DNA of 30,000 nt from Halocaridina rubra (lineage: Eukaryota > Arthropoda > Malacostraca > Decapoda > Atyidae): positions 1 to 30,000 of the forward strand of contig JAXCGZ010004420.1 of NCBI GenBank assembly GCA_037179515.1, read 5' to 3'. Shown here one piece after another: positions 19,282 through 30,000 of this stretch. How positions within the stretch are numbered: position 1 is the stretch's first letter; every line of letters starts with the position of its first letter. A model generated the notes under the pieces. The model made no database searches, was not told the DNA's origin, and was given only the letters and a program-made list of their open reading frames with translations. Made by a program: the position numbers and the translations under genes.

Positions 19282-19508
19282 CAGGGCTAAAAACGAACAG
19301 GAAGGGAGTGCTTGCTGTGATATGTGCAGCCTTATATTTAACTAATAAAGCACATTTCATATATCATATCACTTGCAAAGAAAGCACTTACACTTCATAC
19401 GTCTTATTTTTAGCACAACCCCTAAAAATTGTCTTAATTTCCAGGATAAAAACGTAAATAAGATGAAGAACACTTGATGTTTACATTCAGTACTTCTTCT
19501 TGGCGGGA

Positions 19509-20340
19509 ACTATATGTTACTTATCCAGAAAATTTATATACCACTGCCTTAATTGGACCAGCACCGAGGAATGGAAAGACTGGCTTCTGAGGACTTACTC
19601 TTAAAAGGATTTTTTGGCTTCTATGGAAACAGCTTCTTGGAACTTTCGTTCTTTTCCAAGATAATTATTTTCATCAGTGTTTATGCAACTGTCTGACGAT
19701 GGAGGCTTGCAGAATGCGAAAGCTTACATCATCAAGTCTTCAATACGCTTTTGCCAAGAATCGTTTCTAGAGAAGAAAATTGTTACTTCGAAGGGAGACA
19801 CTTCTCTCTTAATATTCTCTTCAACAGAGATACATGAAGCAAAGTGTTTTAAGGATTGAGCAATTCATGCAGTCCTCTCTGATGCTCTGCTAAAATGTTC
19901 CGTATCAAGTGTTTCCCCTCTTATTTTATTTCACTTCCTTCCTTGGACCAGCACCGATTAATGAAAAGACTTATACACTGGTTTCTGAGGACTTACTAAT
20001 GGAAAAAAGTTGCCTATCATGAAAAAACAAATATCGGAACTACCGTACTTTTCCTAGATATTTCTTTTCATCAGTGTTTTTGTAAATGTCTGACGATGGA
20101 GCTTTGCAGCTTTTGAAAGTTTACATCACCAAATCTTCAAGACTCTTTTGCCAAAATTCGTTTCTGGAGAAGAGAATTGTTAACTCGATGATATCAGCTT
20201 CTCTCTAATGTTTTCTTAAATAGGGATATTTGATGAGTGTGTTGAGATCTGGGCAATCCATGCGGTCCTCTTTGATGCAGTGCTCAAATTTATAACTACA
20301 TTCATATATACATACTTACATACATGCATATGCATGCATG
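19509..20340 (+). repeat. ~385-bp repeat family, two direct copies, right part
   Basis: Copy 1 is about 19509-19893 and copy 2 about 19893-20287. Both carry ACCAGCACCG(A/AT), TTTTCATCAGTGTTT, CTGACGA, TTACATCA and TGCAGTCCTC or TGCGGTCCTC in the same order. They continue the direct copy broken at 15247 by the LINE. The end (20300-20340) grades into CATACATGCATATGCATGC and then (AT)n. Confidence 0.78.
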
Positions 20341-20341
20341 C

Positions 20342-20344
<3 letters not shown>

Positions 20345-20409
<65 letters not shown>
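20345..20409. repeat. (AT)n microsatellite beside satellite unit
   Basis: 65 bases of pure AT. Its right end joins GAATAATT, the reverse complement of the same AATTATTC/ATTCAT site where AT starts at 924. Confidence 0.95.
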
Positions 20410-20412
<3 letters not shown>

Positions 20413-20428
20413 TAATTTTTTTTTTTTT

Positions 20429-20498
20429 ACCCCGACCGGGACTCGAACCTAGGACTTATGATTACTAAGTCAAGGCGCTACCACTACACCACAGAAGG
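20429..20498 (-). pseudogene. tRNA-like sequence, complete, minus strand
   Basis: Reverse complement has both A and B boxes and a perfect GACTTA/TAAGTC hairpin, matching the units at 297 and 570. Confidence 0.7.
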
Positions 20499-20699
20499 TT
20501 AAAAGGAATCCAACCTTATAGCTTATATCTGCTATACTTAGGAATGAACGCATTCTAACTGAATGCCACTGTGTTCATATTACAGATTCCCCAACCTCAC
20601 TCGTGGCTTCATTTTAGCATTTAATTCAATTCCCAATCTCATTCGGGCACGAAATAACCAAATAACACATTACATATGTGAAAACATGAATAATTTTTT

Positions 20700-21147
<448 letters not shown>

Positions 21148-21470
21148 CCTTGGCTGTCTCCCCCAGTTAGGGGATAGTCGACATAAAAAAAAAAACAATA
21201 AGGGGATTACTTTTCTCTATGGGCAATGACGAGGGAGCTAGCGACTGTTCAGATGGCACTGCTGGAGAGCCACAGCCCATCCTTCCGGCTCTTCCACAAT
21301 TTGTGTCGCTTCACAACTACCAACTCCCGTACTGCCCTTACCACAGGGCTACCTCTGTAAGATGCAGCACCGTGGTAACAGCAGATGCCCATTAGAGCTG
21401 CGTCACAATCGCTCGCCATTCATTCCTATTCCTAGCATGCTTGCTTGCTTCCCTCACATCCATCCTCCTA

Positions 21471-21803
21471 TCATTCAGGGCTCCCCTTTACTCCATTCAT
21501 CCATCCAAACCTAGACCTCCCTCTAGTATTTCTCCCATCAACTCTCGTATTCATCACCTTTTTCAGCAGTCTTTCATCATCCAACCATTCCAATTGGCCA
21601 AACCATCTCAGAACATTCATATCTACTCTGCCTGCTATTTCTCTCCTCACACCCATTCTTACTCTCACCACTTTATTCCAAACCATATCCAACCAAAATA
21701 CACCAGTCATACTCCTCAGGCATTTCATCTCGAGCACATTTAGTTTCTGTATCTCACTTACTTTTGAACCCCATAACTCTGATCCATACATCACAGTTGG
21801 CAC
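21471..21803 (-). pseudogene. RTE-like copy B thumb and C-terminus
   Basis: 110 codons: VMYGSELWG, KLNVLEMKCLRSMTGV, VLRWFGQLEWLDDERLLKKV and GRSRFGWMNGVKGSPE, then a stop. It is collinear with copy A at 13405-13740 (ALYGAE, LNVIEMRCLRRMIGV, VLRWFGHM). Codons for the usual C-terminal ARNRNEWR end follow in another frame near 21420-21440. Confidence 0.85.
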
Positions 21804-22099
21804 TGCACTTTCTCATGCAAAACTTTCTTAACATTCATTTCCAACTCTCTATTCTCCATCACCCCTTTCAATGCAACTAACACTTAACATCCTTCAGTCA
21901 CTCTGTGACACACATCTGCTTCCACTCCACCATTTGCAGCTATAACCGAGCCTAAACAATTAAACTGATCAACTTCCTCAAGTGTCTCTCCATTCAATAT
22001 AACATTCAATCCGTCACCATCCTCATTCTTGTACACCTCATAACCTTACTCTTTCCCACATTTACTCGCAACTTCCTTCTCTCACACACCATTCCAAAT

Positions 22100-22936
22100 T
22101 CTGACACTAACTAACACAGCTTCTCCTCTGAATATGCCACCACCACAGTATCACCTGTAAACTGCAACTGATTCAGCTCCCACTCGTTATCATCCCTATC
22201 TACCATTCTCAAAACTCAACCATGCACTCTCTCATTCATCTCTCTTACTACGCCATCATTATACAAATTGAACAGCCATGGTGACATCACACATCCCTGT
22301 CTCAGTCTATAAAACACTCACTCACCTCATAACCTACCCTAACACAAGCTCTTCTGCCCTCATACAAACACTTCACTGCATGCAACAATTTACCATTAAT
22401 TCCATATAATCTCAAAATATTCCACATTGCTTCTCTATCAACTCTATCATGCATTTCTTCAGATCCAAAAATGCAAAATACACATCCTTACCCTTTGCTA
22501 AATATTTCTCACATAACTGCCTAACTATACAAATCTGATCTATACAACCTCTACCTCTTTTGAAACCCCTCTGCACTTCCGCGATCACATTTTCTGTCTT
22601 ATCCCTAAACCTATCAACCAGTATCCTGCCATACAGTTTTTCTACCACACTCAACAAACTTATACCCCTAAAATTACTGCATTCATACACATCTCCCATA
22701 CCTTTGTATAGGGGCACTATACAAGCAATCACCCATTCCGCTGACACCATTGACAACATAAAGCATATATTAAACACTCCCACTAACCATTCCAATGCAG
22801 TCACACCCCCTTCTTTCAACATCTCCGCTCTCACACCATCCAATCCAGGTGCTTTACCTTCTTTTGCTTCATTAATTGCCCTTTTCACCTTCTTTTTTGT
22901 AATCTCTCTCTCATTTTCATCTCCCATTACTGGCAC
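22100..22936 (-). pseudogene. RTE-like copy B reverse transcriptase
   Basis: Frame 22412-22936 contains EAKEGKAPGLDGVRAEML (residues 23-40), IACIVPLYKGMGD (70-82), NFRGISLLSVV (88-98), QRGFKRGRGCIDQI (122-135) and FAFLDLKK (154-161), the start of the palm motif. A frameshift at about 22450 follows, and the palm DRV continues in a neighbouring frame. Downstream the YADD-type box is at 22150-22161 and reads FTGD, within QFTGDTVVVA, so one of the two catalytic Asp residues is Gly. It is not expected to be active. Confidence 0.83.
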
Positions 22937-23224
22937 TTGAACACCCCCCCCCCACTGCCACTATAGCTGCCTCTCTATCTTCCTCAACATTCAGCAAGCA
23001 CTCAAAATATTCTGCCCATCTTTTTTTTGCATCATTCCCTCTTAACATCTGTCAATTTACATCTTTCACTGTCTCTTCCATCCTCGATCCACCCTGCCTT
23101 ACTATCTTCACTCTTTCCAAAACTTCTTTTTATTCTCATCATATGACCTACTAAAATCCTGTCCCCACCTAACATTTGCCAACCTCTTCTCTTCCTCTAC
23201 TTTCTGCATGGTTTCCACATTTTT

Positions 23225-24316
23225 CTACCTATATCTTTCATACTTTTCCCTACTTTTACACTGCAGGCATTCCCCAAAAGCCCTCTTTTTCTCTTCCACC
23301 TTCATTTTCACCCCTTCGTTCCACCACTCGCTGTCTCTCTTCATGCTACCTCCAACAAACCTCTTTCCACACACATCACTTGCATTTCCCACGACACATT
23401 CTTTCATCAACCCCCATTCCTCCTCTAACTCCCCAACTTCTCTTTCTTTCACCCTGTCATATGCCACTTTCAACCTGTCCTGATATCGCCGCCTCCTCTC
23501 TGGCTTTTTCAACTCTTCCACCTTCACCATTTCCTTTCTACATCTCCCCACTCTATTTCCCCACTCTTTTACTACCACCACTTTTGCTTCAACCAAAAAA
23601 TGATCAGACATCCAAGCAGTCACACCCCTAAGTGCATGCACATTTCTCACTCTGCCAATCATGCTCTTTGCTACCAACACATAATACTTCAATGCTCTTT
23701 TTTCACTCTTTCCATTTACCACTCTCATCCATGTATACTTATTTATTAACTTCTTCTTGCAGAAACAATTACCTATCACCATCTCTTGCTTCACACACAT
23801 ATCTAACAGTATCTCGCCACTCTCATCCCAACATTTTACCCCATACTTTCCTACAACACCTTCTACCTCTCCATCATCCACTCTGTCATTCAGGTCACCC
23901 AACACAACTACATAGTTACTTCTGCTCAGGCCATCCACACACGTAGTTAACTCATTCCAGAATTCATGTTGCTATTCCTCACTTCTCTCACATCCTGGCC
24001 CATATGCACTAACAAAAGCTCAACATTCCCTACCTATCCTAGCCCTCACCCACATCAGCCTAGATGACACTTCTTTCCATTCCACCACCTTATTTACCAT
24101 CCATTCACTAAGCATTAAGGCCACACCTTCTCTCGCTCTCCCCATTTCAGCCCCAGACACCCTACCTGTCACATCACCAAATGCCACTTCTCCTTTTCCT
24201 TTCATCTTCGTCTCACACAATGCTAATACATCCATCTTCCTCCTACCAAACATATATCCAATCTCACATCTTTTGCCCTCTATCGTACCACAACCACGCA
24301 CATTTAGACACCCCAA
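23225..24316 (-). pseudogene. RTE-like copy B endonuclease and linker
   Basis: The first frame (24020-24316) reads [19 protein letters not shown], then [15 protein letters not shown] with the catalytic Glu, then [11 protein letters not shown]. The second frame (23225-23938, 237 codons) has GDLNDRV at residues 14-20, YTWMR at 69-73 and SDHFLV at 111-116. These are the standard landmarks of the APE-type endonuclease. The LDYVL-type motif before SDH reads KYYVLV here, so its conserved Asp is lost. The part after residue 125 is a charged, probably helical linker (EELKKPERRRRYQDR, EEEWGLMKE). The two frames are separated by a frameshift and stop between 23940 and 24020. Confidence 0.82.
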
Positions 24317-24390
24317 AACTAGAGTTTGGGGAGTTATTCTTCCCTCTACTCCCCTTCTTCTTTGACGTTTTGCAGGAGGTTAATACAAGG

Positions 24391-25737
<1,347 letters not shown>

Positions 25738-27551
25738 TCAGAGAGGGCAGAGCCAACATATCATAATTTTAAGTACATACCTATACATACATATACGTGG
25801 CTCCATACTTCCTGTTATCCTTGGGATAACAGGTTGCCACATTTCCACCCCTACCACACTGCTTGTGTCACCCACAAGGTAAGCAGACAAGAATATTCTA
25901 CAGTGAGGTCTGACATATGCAGCCTGATTACCACAGCCGCTTCGTAACATGACAACTCCCCTCACAACCTTCCAACACAGTTCTCTGAGCGAGTAGAAGT
26001 GAGAAATCCCTTTGGCCTGTGTCAGCTATGCAGAATATTCCTCCACTCATTCCTATCTTTTGCACGCTCTCTTTCCTTCACCACTCCCATTCCACGTGCA
26101 GCCAATGCCCTTATCACACCATCCATCCATATTATTCAAGTTCTTTCTCTTCGCCTAATTACAACCACTTCTGATCTCCTCACTCTCTTTGGTATTCATT
26201 CATCACTCATCCTTTCAATGTGTCTAAACCAACTTATTACTCTATAATCTAACCTATATGACAACTTACTTTCAACACTCATTCTCTGCCAGATCTCCTC
26301 ATTTCTTACTCAAACTATTCTAGATACACCGATCATACTTCACAAACACCTCATTTCCATTATATTCACTTTATTTTTTTCATCGTCTCTTGCATTCCAA
26401 GTCTCTGCTCCATACAATACTGTCTGCACAATTACACCTTCATATATCCTTCTCTTTGCATTCATTCCCATATACATATATCTCATCACACTATTCAACC
26501 CACACTGACATTTATTCGCTGCAATCGCACTATGGCTTTCCACCGCATCCGCTCATCTATTCCTTGATATGTGCAACTCCAGATACTTAAAACTCTCAAC
26601 TTCCTCAAGCAACTCCCCATTTACTACTACATTCAATCTGCCAAAATTAACACTCCTCATACAACTCATGACTTTATTTTTAACAATTTTCACCCGCAAC
26701 TTCCTTCTTTCACACATCCTAAGAAACCAACTCACCAAATGATTCAGTTTATTCTAAGTATCAGCCACCAGAACAGTATTAATCCGCAAATAGTAACTGA
26801 TTCAATTTCCACAACCTTTCATCCTCACCCACTAGCTCCAAACCTGTCTAATATTCTTTCATTTACTTGCCTTACCACTCCATCCATATATACATTAATC
26901 AATCAAGGCTACATTACACAACCTTGATGTAATCCTACATTCACCTCATACCGATCACTCACACCAATCCCAACTCTCATACATACTCTACTATTCATGC
27001 AAAACTCTTCACCTCATTCAACACACTACCACTTATTTCATTCAGCCACAGCATATTCAATATGCCTCTCTATCAACCATGTTATGCGCTTTCTCTAAGT
27101 CCATTAATGTTCAAAAAGTGTCCCTACTTTCTCTAAGAGCTTCTCGCACACCTGTCTTACCACAAGCACCTGGTCCACACATACTTTCCCTCTCCTGAAT
27201 CCACATTGTTCTTCCACAGTCAATCTCTCAATATTTTTTTCTAATTCTCTCGATTAACACTCTTCCATATACCTTTTCAACTACACCCATAAAATTAGTT
27301 CCCCTAAAACTACTACACTCATATTCATCTCCTTTCCCTTTATAATGTGGAACTTCATATTCACTCCTCCTTTCGAATGGTACTATCCCTTTTCTGAAAC
27401 ATTCATCGAAACCCTAACCATCCATTCCACTAATGCGTCCCCCTTTTGACAAGCATTCAACATGACACCCATCTATCCTGGTAATTAACATGCTCTCATT
27501 GTTTTCAAAACCTAATGTACCTCCTGTTGTGTTATTTTTCTATCATTCCTT
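25738..27551 (-). pseudogene. RTE-like LINE, copy C, 5'-truncated
   Basis: On the minus strand, fragments from the RT onwards run in many frames. CERRKLRVK and GRLNVVVNGELLEEVESFKYL lie at 26553-26738, and MNAKRRIYEGVIVQTVLYGAE with NIMEMRCL at 26340-26543. The RT box QLLFAD is followed by a frame break near 26775-26795. The 3' UTR at about 25810-25990 shares CTTGTGGGTGAC and surrounding sequence with copy A, so A and C are one subfamily. A perfect 10-bp hairpin (CCTGTTATCC / GGATAACAGG) lies at 25811-25833. Upstream of 27551 the sequence changes to satellite, which marks the 5' truncation. More degraded than copies A and B. Confidence 0.78.
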
Positions 27552-27730
27552 TTCATATTACAGTCTCCCCCATCCTCATTTGTGATTTCGTTTTCTCATT
27601 TAATTCACCTCCCCATCTCATTCGGGACCAATAATAAGCAAATATGCACATTAACATATGTGAAAACTGGAATCATTTATACCACAAACGGGACTCGAAC
27701 CTAGGACTGTAAGGTCTGTTTCCTTTTAGA

Positions 27731-27801
27731 CCTTTTGTGGTATAGTTGGCAGCACATTGGCTCAGTAATTATAAGTCTTAGGTTCGAGTCCCAGTCAGGG
27801 T
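27731..27801 (+). pseudogene. tRNA-like sequence, diverged
   Basis: The A box TGGTATAGTTGG has one extra base, and the B box GGTTCGAGTCC at 27781-27791 is exact. The anticodon-like hairpin is weakened (GGCTCA against TAAGTC). Confidence 0.65.
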
Positions 27802-28002
27802 ATAGATGATTCATGTTTTCACATATGGTAATGTGCTTATTTGATTATTGTTAGACCAGAATGAGATGGGGAGTTAAAAAAATGAAAAAAACAAAACCAC
27901 CAGTGAGGTTGGGGGAAACTGTAATATGATCATAGTGGCATTCAGATAGAATGCATTCACAGTATGGCAGATATAAGCTACAAGGTCTGCTTCCCTTTTA
28001 GA

Positions 28003-28073
28003 TCTTCTGTGGTGTAGTTAGTAGCGCCTTGGCTTAGAACTTATAAGTCCTAGATCTGTGTCCCGATTGGGGT
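28003..28073 (+). pseudogene. tRNA-like sequence, B box decayed
   Basis: The A box region TGGTGTAGTTAG is close to consensus, but the B box reads AGATCTGTGTCC. The hairpin GGCTTA/TAAGTC still pairs around loop GAACTTA. Confidence 0.6.
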
Positions 28074-28077
28074 AAAA

Positions 28078-28083
<6 letters not shown>

Positions 28084-28171
<88 letters not shown>
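28084..28171. repeat. (AT)n core between inverted satellite units
   Basis: 88 bases of pure AT. Forward satellite ends on its left (GGGGTAAAATTATTA) and reverse satellite starts on its right (TGAATAATTTT), so the tract is the centre of a large inverted repeat. Confidence 0.95.
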
Positions 28172-28174
<3 letters not shown>

Positions 28175-28193
28175 TAATTTTTTTTTTTTTTTT

Positions 28194-28263
28194 ACTCCGA
28201 CCGGGACTCGAACCTAAGACTTATGATTACTAAGTCAAGGCGCTACCACTACACCACAGAAGG
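28194..28263 (-). pseudogene. tRNA-like sequence, right array unit 1
   Basis: Both Pol III boxes are intact. The 3' acceptor side reads ACTCCGA instead of ACCCCGA on the plus strand. Confidence 0.7.
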
Positions 28264-28465
28264 TTAAAAGGAACCCAACCTTATAGCTTATATCTGCTAT
28301 TCTTAGGAATGAACGCATTCCATCTGAATGCCACTATGTTCATATTACAGATTCCCAAACCTCACTCGTGGCTTCATTTTAGCATTTAATTCAATTCCCA
28401 ATCTCATTCGGGCATGAAATATCAAATAAGCACATTACATATGTGAAAACATGAATAATTTTTTT

Positions 28466-28535
28466 ACCCCGACCGGGACTCGAACCTAAGACTTATGATT
28501 ACTAAGTCAAGGCGCTACCACTACACCACAGAAGG
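28466..28535 (-). pseudogene. tRNA-like sequence, right array unit 2
   Basis: Both boxes and the GACTTA/TAAGTC hairpin are intact; it can serve as the consensus for this array. Confidence 0.7.
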
Positions 28536-28740
28536 TTAAAAGGAACCCAACCTTATAGCTAATATCTGCTATATTTAGGAATGAACGCATTCTATCTGAA
28601 TGCCACTATGTTCATATTACAGATTCTCCACCCTCACTCGTGGCTTCATTTTAGCATTTAATTCAATTCCCAATCTCATTCGGGCATGAAATATAAAATA
28701 AGCACATTACATATGTGAAAACATGAATAATTTTTTTTTT

Positions 28741-28810
28741 ACCCCAACCGGGACTCGAACCTAAGACTTATGATTACTAAGTCAAGGCGCTACCACTACA
28801 CCACAGAAGG
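28741..28810 (-). pseudogene. tRNA-like sequence, right array unit 3
   Basis: Boxes intact; one base change (ACCCCAACC) next to the T-arm. Confidence 0.7.
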
Positions 28811-29012
28811 TTAAAAGGAACCCAACCTTATAGCTTATATCTGCTATACTTAGGAATGAACGCATTCTATCTGAATGCCACTATGTTCATATTACAGATT
28901 ACCCAACCAAACTCGTGGCTTCATTTTAGCATTTAATTCAATTCCCAATCTCATTCGGGCATGAAATATCAAATAAGCACATTACATATGTGAAAACATG
29001 AATAATTTTTTT

Positions 29013-29082
29013 ACCCCGACCGGGACTCGAACCTAAGACTTATGATTACTAAGTCAAGGCACTACCACTACACCACAGAAGG
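29013..29082 (-). pseudogene. tRNA-like sequence, right array unit 4
   Basis: Boxes intact; AAGGCACTACC in place of AAGGCGCTACC, which alters a D-stem base. Confidence 0.7.
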
Positions 29083-29284
29083 TTAAAAGGAACCCAACCT
29101 TATAACTTATATCTGCAATACTTAGGAATAAACGTATTCTATCTGAATGCCACTATGTTCGTATTACATATTCCCCAACCTCACTCGTGGCTTCATTTTA
29201 GCATTTAATTCAATTCCCAATCTCATTCGGGCATGAAATATCAAATAAGCACATTACATATGTGAAAACATGAATAATTTTTTT

Positions 29285-29354
29285 ACCCCGACCGGGACTC
29301 GAACCTAAGACTTATGATTACTAAGTCAAGGCACTAGCACTACACCACAGAAGG
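29285..29354 (-). pseudogene. tRNA-like sequence, right array unit 5
   Basis: Shares the GGCACT change with unit 4 and has an extra change (CTAGCAC) in the D-loop, so units 4 and 5 are closest relatives. Confidence 0.7.
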
Positions 29355-29557
29355 TTAAAAGGAACCCAACCTTATAGCTTATATCTGCTATACTTAGGAA
29401 TGAACGCATTCTATCTGAATGCCACTATGTTCATATTACAGATTCCCCAACCTCACTCGTGGCTTCATTTTAGCATTTAATTCAATTCCCAATCTCATTC
29501 GGGCATGAAATATCAAATAAGCACATTAGATATGTGAAAACATGAATAATTTTTTTC

Positions 29558-29627
29558 ACCCCGACCGGGACTCGAACCTAAGACTTATGATTACTAAGTC
29601 AAGGCGCTACCACTACACCACATAAGG
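29558..29627 (-). pseudogene. tRNA-like sequence at orientation switch
   Basis: Complete, but the 5' acceptor end reads CATAAGG instead of CAGAAGG on the plus strand. The array then jumps to a forward T-arm at 29631. Confidence 0.7.
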
Positions 29628-29630
29628 TTA

Positions 29631-30000
29631 GGTTCGAGTCCCGGTCGGGGTAAAAAAATTATTCATGTTTTCACATATGTAATGTGCTTATTTGATATTT
29701 CATGCCCGAATGAGATTGGGGAGTCCCGGTCGGGGTAAAAAAATTATTCATGTTTTCACATATGTAATGTGCTTATTTGATATTTCATGCCCGAATGAGA
29801 TTGGGAATTGAATTAAATGCTAAAATGAAGCCACGAGTGAGGTTGGGGAATCTGTAATATGAACATAGTGGCATTCAGATAGAATGCGTTAATTCCTAAG
29901 TATAGCAGAAATAAGCTATAAGGTTGGGTTCCTTTTAACCTTCTGTGGTGTAGTGGTAGAGCCTTGACTTAGTAATCATAAGTCTTAGGTTCGAGTCCCG
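29631..30000 (+). repeat. tRNA-like satellite, forward orientation, with a deleted unit
   Basis: It starts at a T-arm (GGTTCGAGTCCCGG). The first unit is only about 92 bases because it jumps at 29720 from GAGATTGGG to AGTCCCGGTCGGGG. A normal unit follows. It carries right-array diagnostic bases (AGTCTTAGG, CAGATAG), so it derives from the right array. It continues beyond the window. Confidence 0.93.
29939..30000 (+). pseudogene. tRNA-like sequence, cut by window end
   Basis: The A box at 29946-29956 and B box at 29988-29998 are intact. TAGAGCC replaces TAGCGCC in the D-arm. Confidence 0.65.

Larger units (their letters stand above)
15248..19508 (-). mobile_element. Nearly full-length LINE (ORF1 + endonuclease/RT ORF2), L2/CR1-like
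   Basis: Both ends are set by the interrupted 385-bp repeat. Host sequence stops at GTGCTCA (15247) and resumes at ATGTTACTTATCC (~19510), while uninterrupted copies read straight through. On the minus strand the order is a 5' region (19100-19508), ORF1 (18499-19230), ORF2 endonuclease (17756-18487), ORF2 RT (15852-17698), C-terminal Cys/His segment (15448-15906), and a 3' end of AATAAA followed by a (TAC)n tail. At about 4.26 kb it is close to a complete element. Several frameshifts and stops make it inactive. The microsatellite tail and RT style suggest an L2/CR1-type group; exact clade uncertain. Confidence 0.85.
27552..28083. repeat. tRNA-like satellite, diverged block with orientation switch
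   Basis: 27552-27708 is a reverse-oriented partial unit: CATATTACAG, then TCTCATTCGGGAC, TATGTGAAAAC and CGGGACTCGAACCTAGGACT. From 27709 forward units begin (TTTTAGACCTT, GTGTAGTT), about one and a half copies, up to (AT)n. Identity to the other arrays is clearly lower, so these are older copies. Confidence 0.88.
28172..29630 (-). repeat. tRNA-like satellite, right array, reverse orientation
   Basis: Six tRNA-like segments with start-to-start spacing of 272, 275, 272, 272 and 273 bases. The array differs from the left one at fixed bases: CCTAAGAC instead of CCTAGGAC, and CTATCTGAATG instead of CTAACTGAATG. The length variation lies mostly in a T-run before ACCCCG. The last unit ends in a rearranged ACATAAGGTTA, where orientation flips. 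Confidence 0.95.

Noticed and set aside
21441..23946. Plus-strand Ser/Pro/His-rich frames across 21441-23946
   Set aside because: Antisense shadows of the minus-strand RTE-like LINE; the minus frames carry the recognisable motifs.

Overview
This window looks like intergenic, repeat-saturated DNA from an invertebrate nuclear genome. I think a decapod crustacean (shrimp, prawn or crab) is most likely. That is an inference from style: (AT)n microsatellites hundreds to thousands of bases long, long (CT)n tracts, a tRNA-like tandem satellite, and decayed non-LTR retrotransposons of types common in arthropods. I see no host protein-coding gene, no rRNA, no CRISPR array and no bacterial operon structure.

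Layout. 1-924: three and a half copies of a 273-bp tandem repeat, each carrying a tRNA-like sequence with Pol III A and B boxes. 925-3884: one almost pure (AT)n tract of about 3 kb. 3885-6504: AT-rich non-genic DNA with a second (AT)n tract. 6505-8850: two diverged copies of a ~740-bp segment, each with a (CT)n tract, separated by a 5'-truncated jockey/CR1-like LINE that itself carries a tRNA-derived SINE. 8851-10360: nothing recognisable. 10361-11469: (AT)n. 11470-13147: a longer copy of the same LINE family. 13148-14101: the 3' part of an RTE-like LINE, then (AT)n. 14190-15248 and 19509-20340: a ~385-bp repeat in direct and inverted copies, interrupted by a nearly full-length minus-strand LINE (15248-19508) with ORF1, endonuclease, reverse transcriptase and a C-terminal Cys/His motif. 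20345-21140: reverse-oriented satellite units between (AT)n tracts. 21141-24393: a nearly full-length minus-strand RTE-like LINE. 24394-24964: (AT)n. 24965-25737: nothing recognisable. 25738-27551: a third RTE-like copy, minus strand. 27552-30000: satellite array again, with an (AT)n core at 28084-28171 and at least two changes of orientation.

The elements do not form a pathway. They form a nested insertion history. All LINE reading frames are broken by stops, frameshifts or deletions, so none looks autonomous here. The most interesting structures are the tRNA-like satellite and its relation to the (AT)n tracts. AT expansion begins at the same internal site of the unit at several separate junctions. 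Array orientation flips inside the tRNA-like segment. The far-apart arrays carry distinct diagnostic bases. The best secondary leads are a perfect RFX-type X-box in the 5' region of one LINE, hammerhead-like core motifs conserved in the 385-bp repeat, and a LINE exactly filling the gap between two 740-bp direct duplicates.
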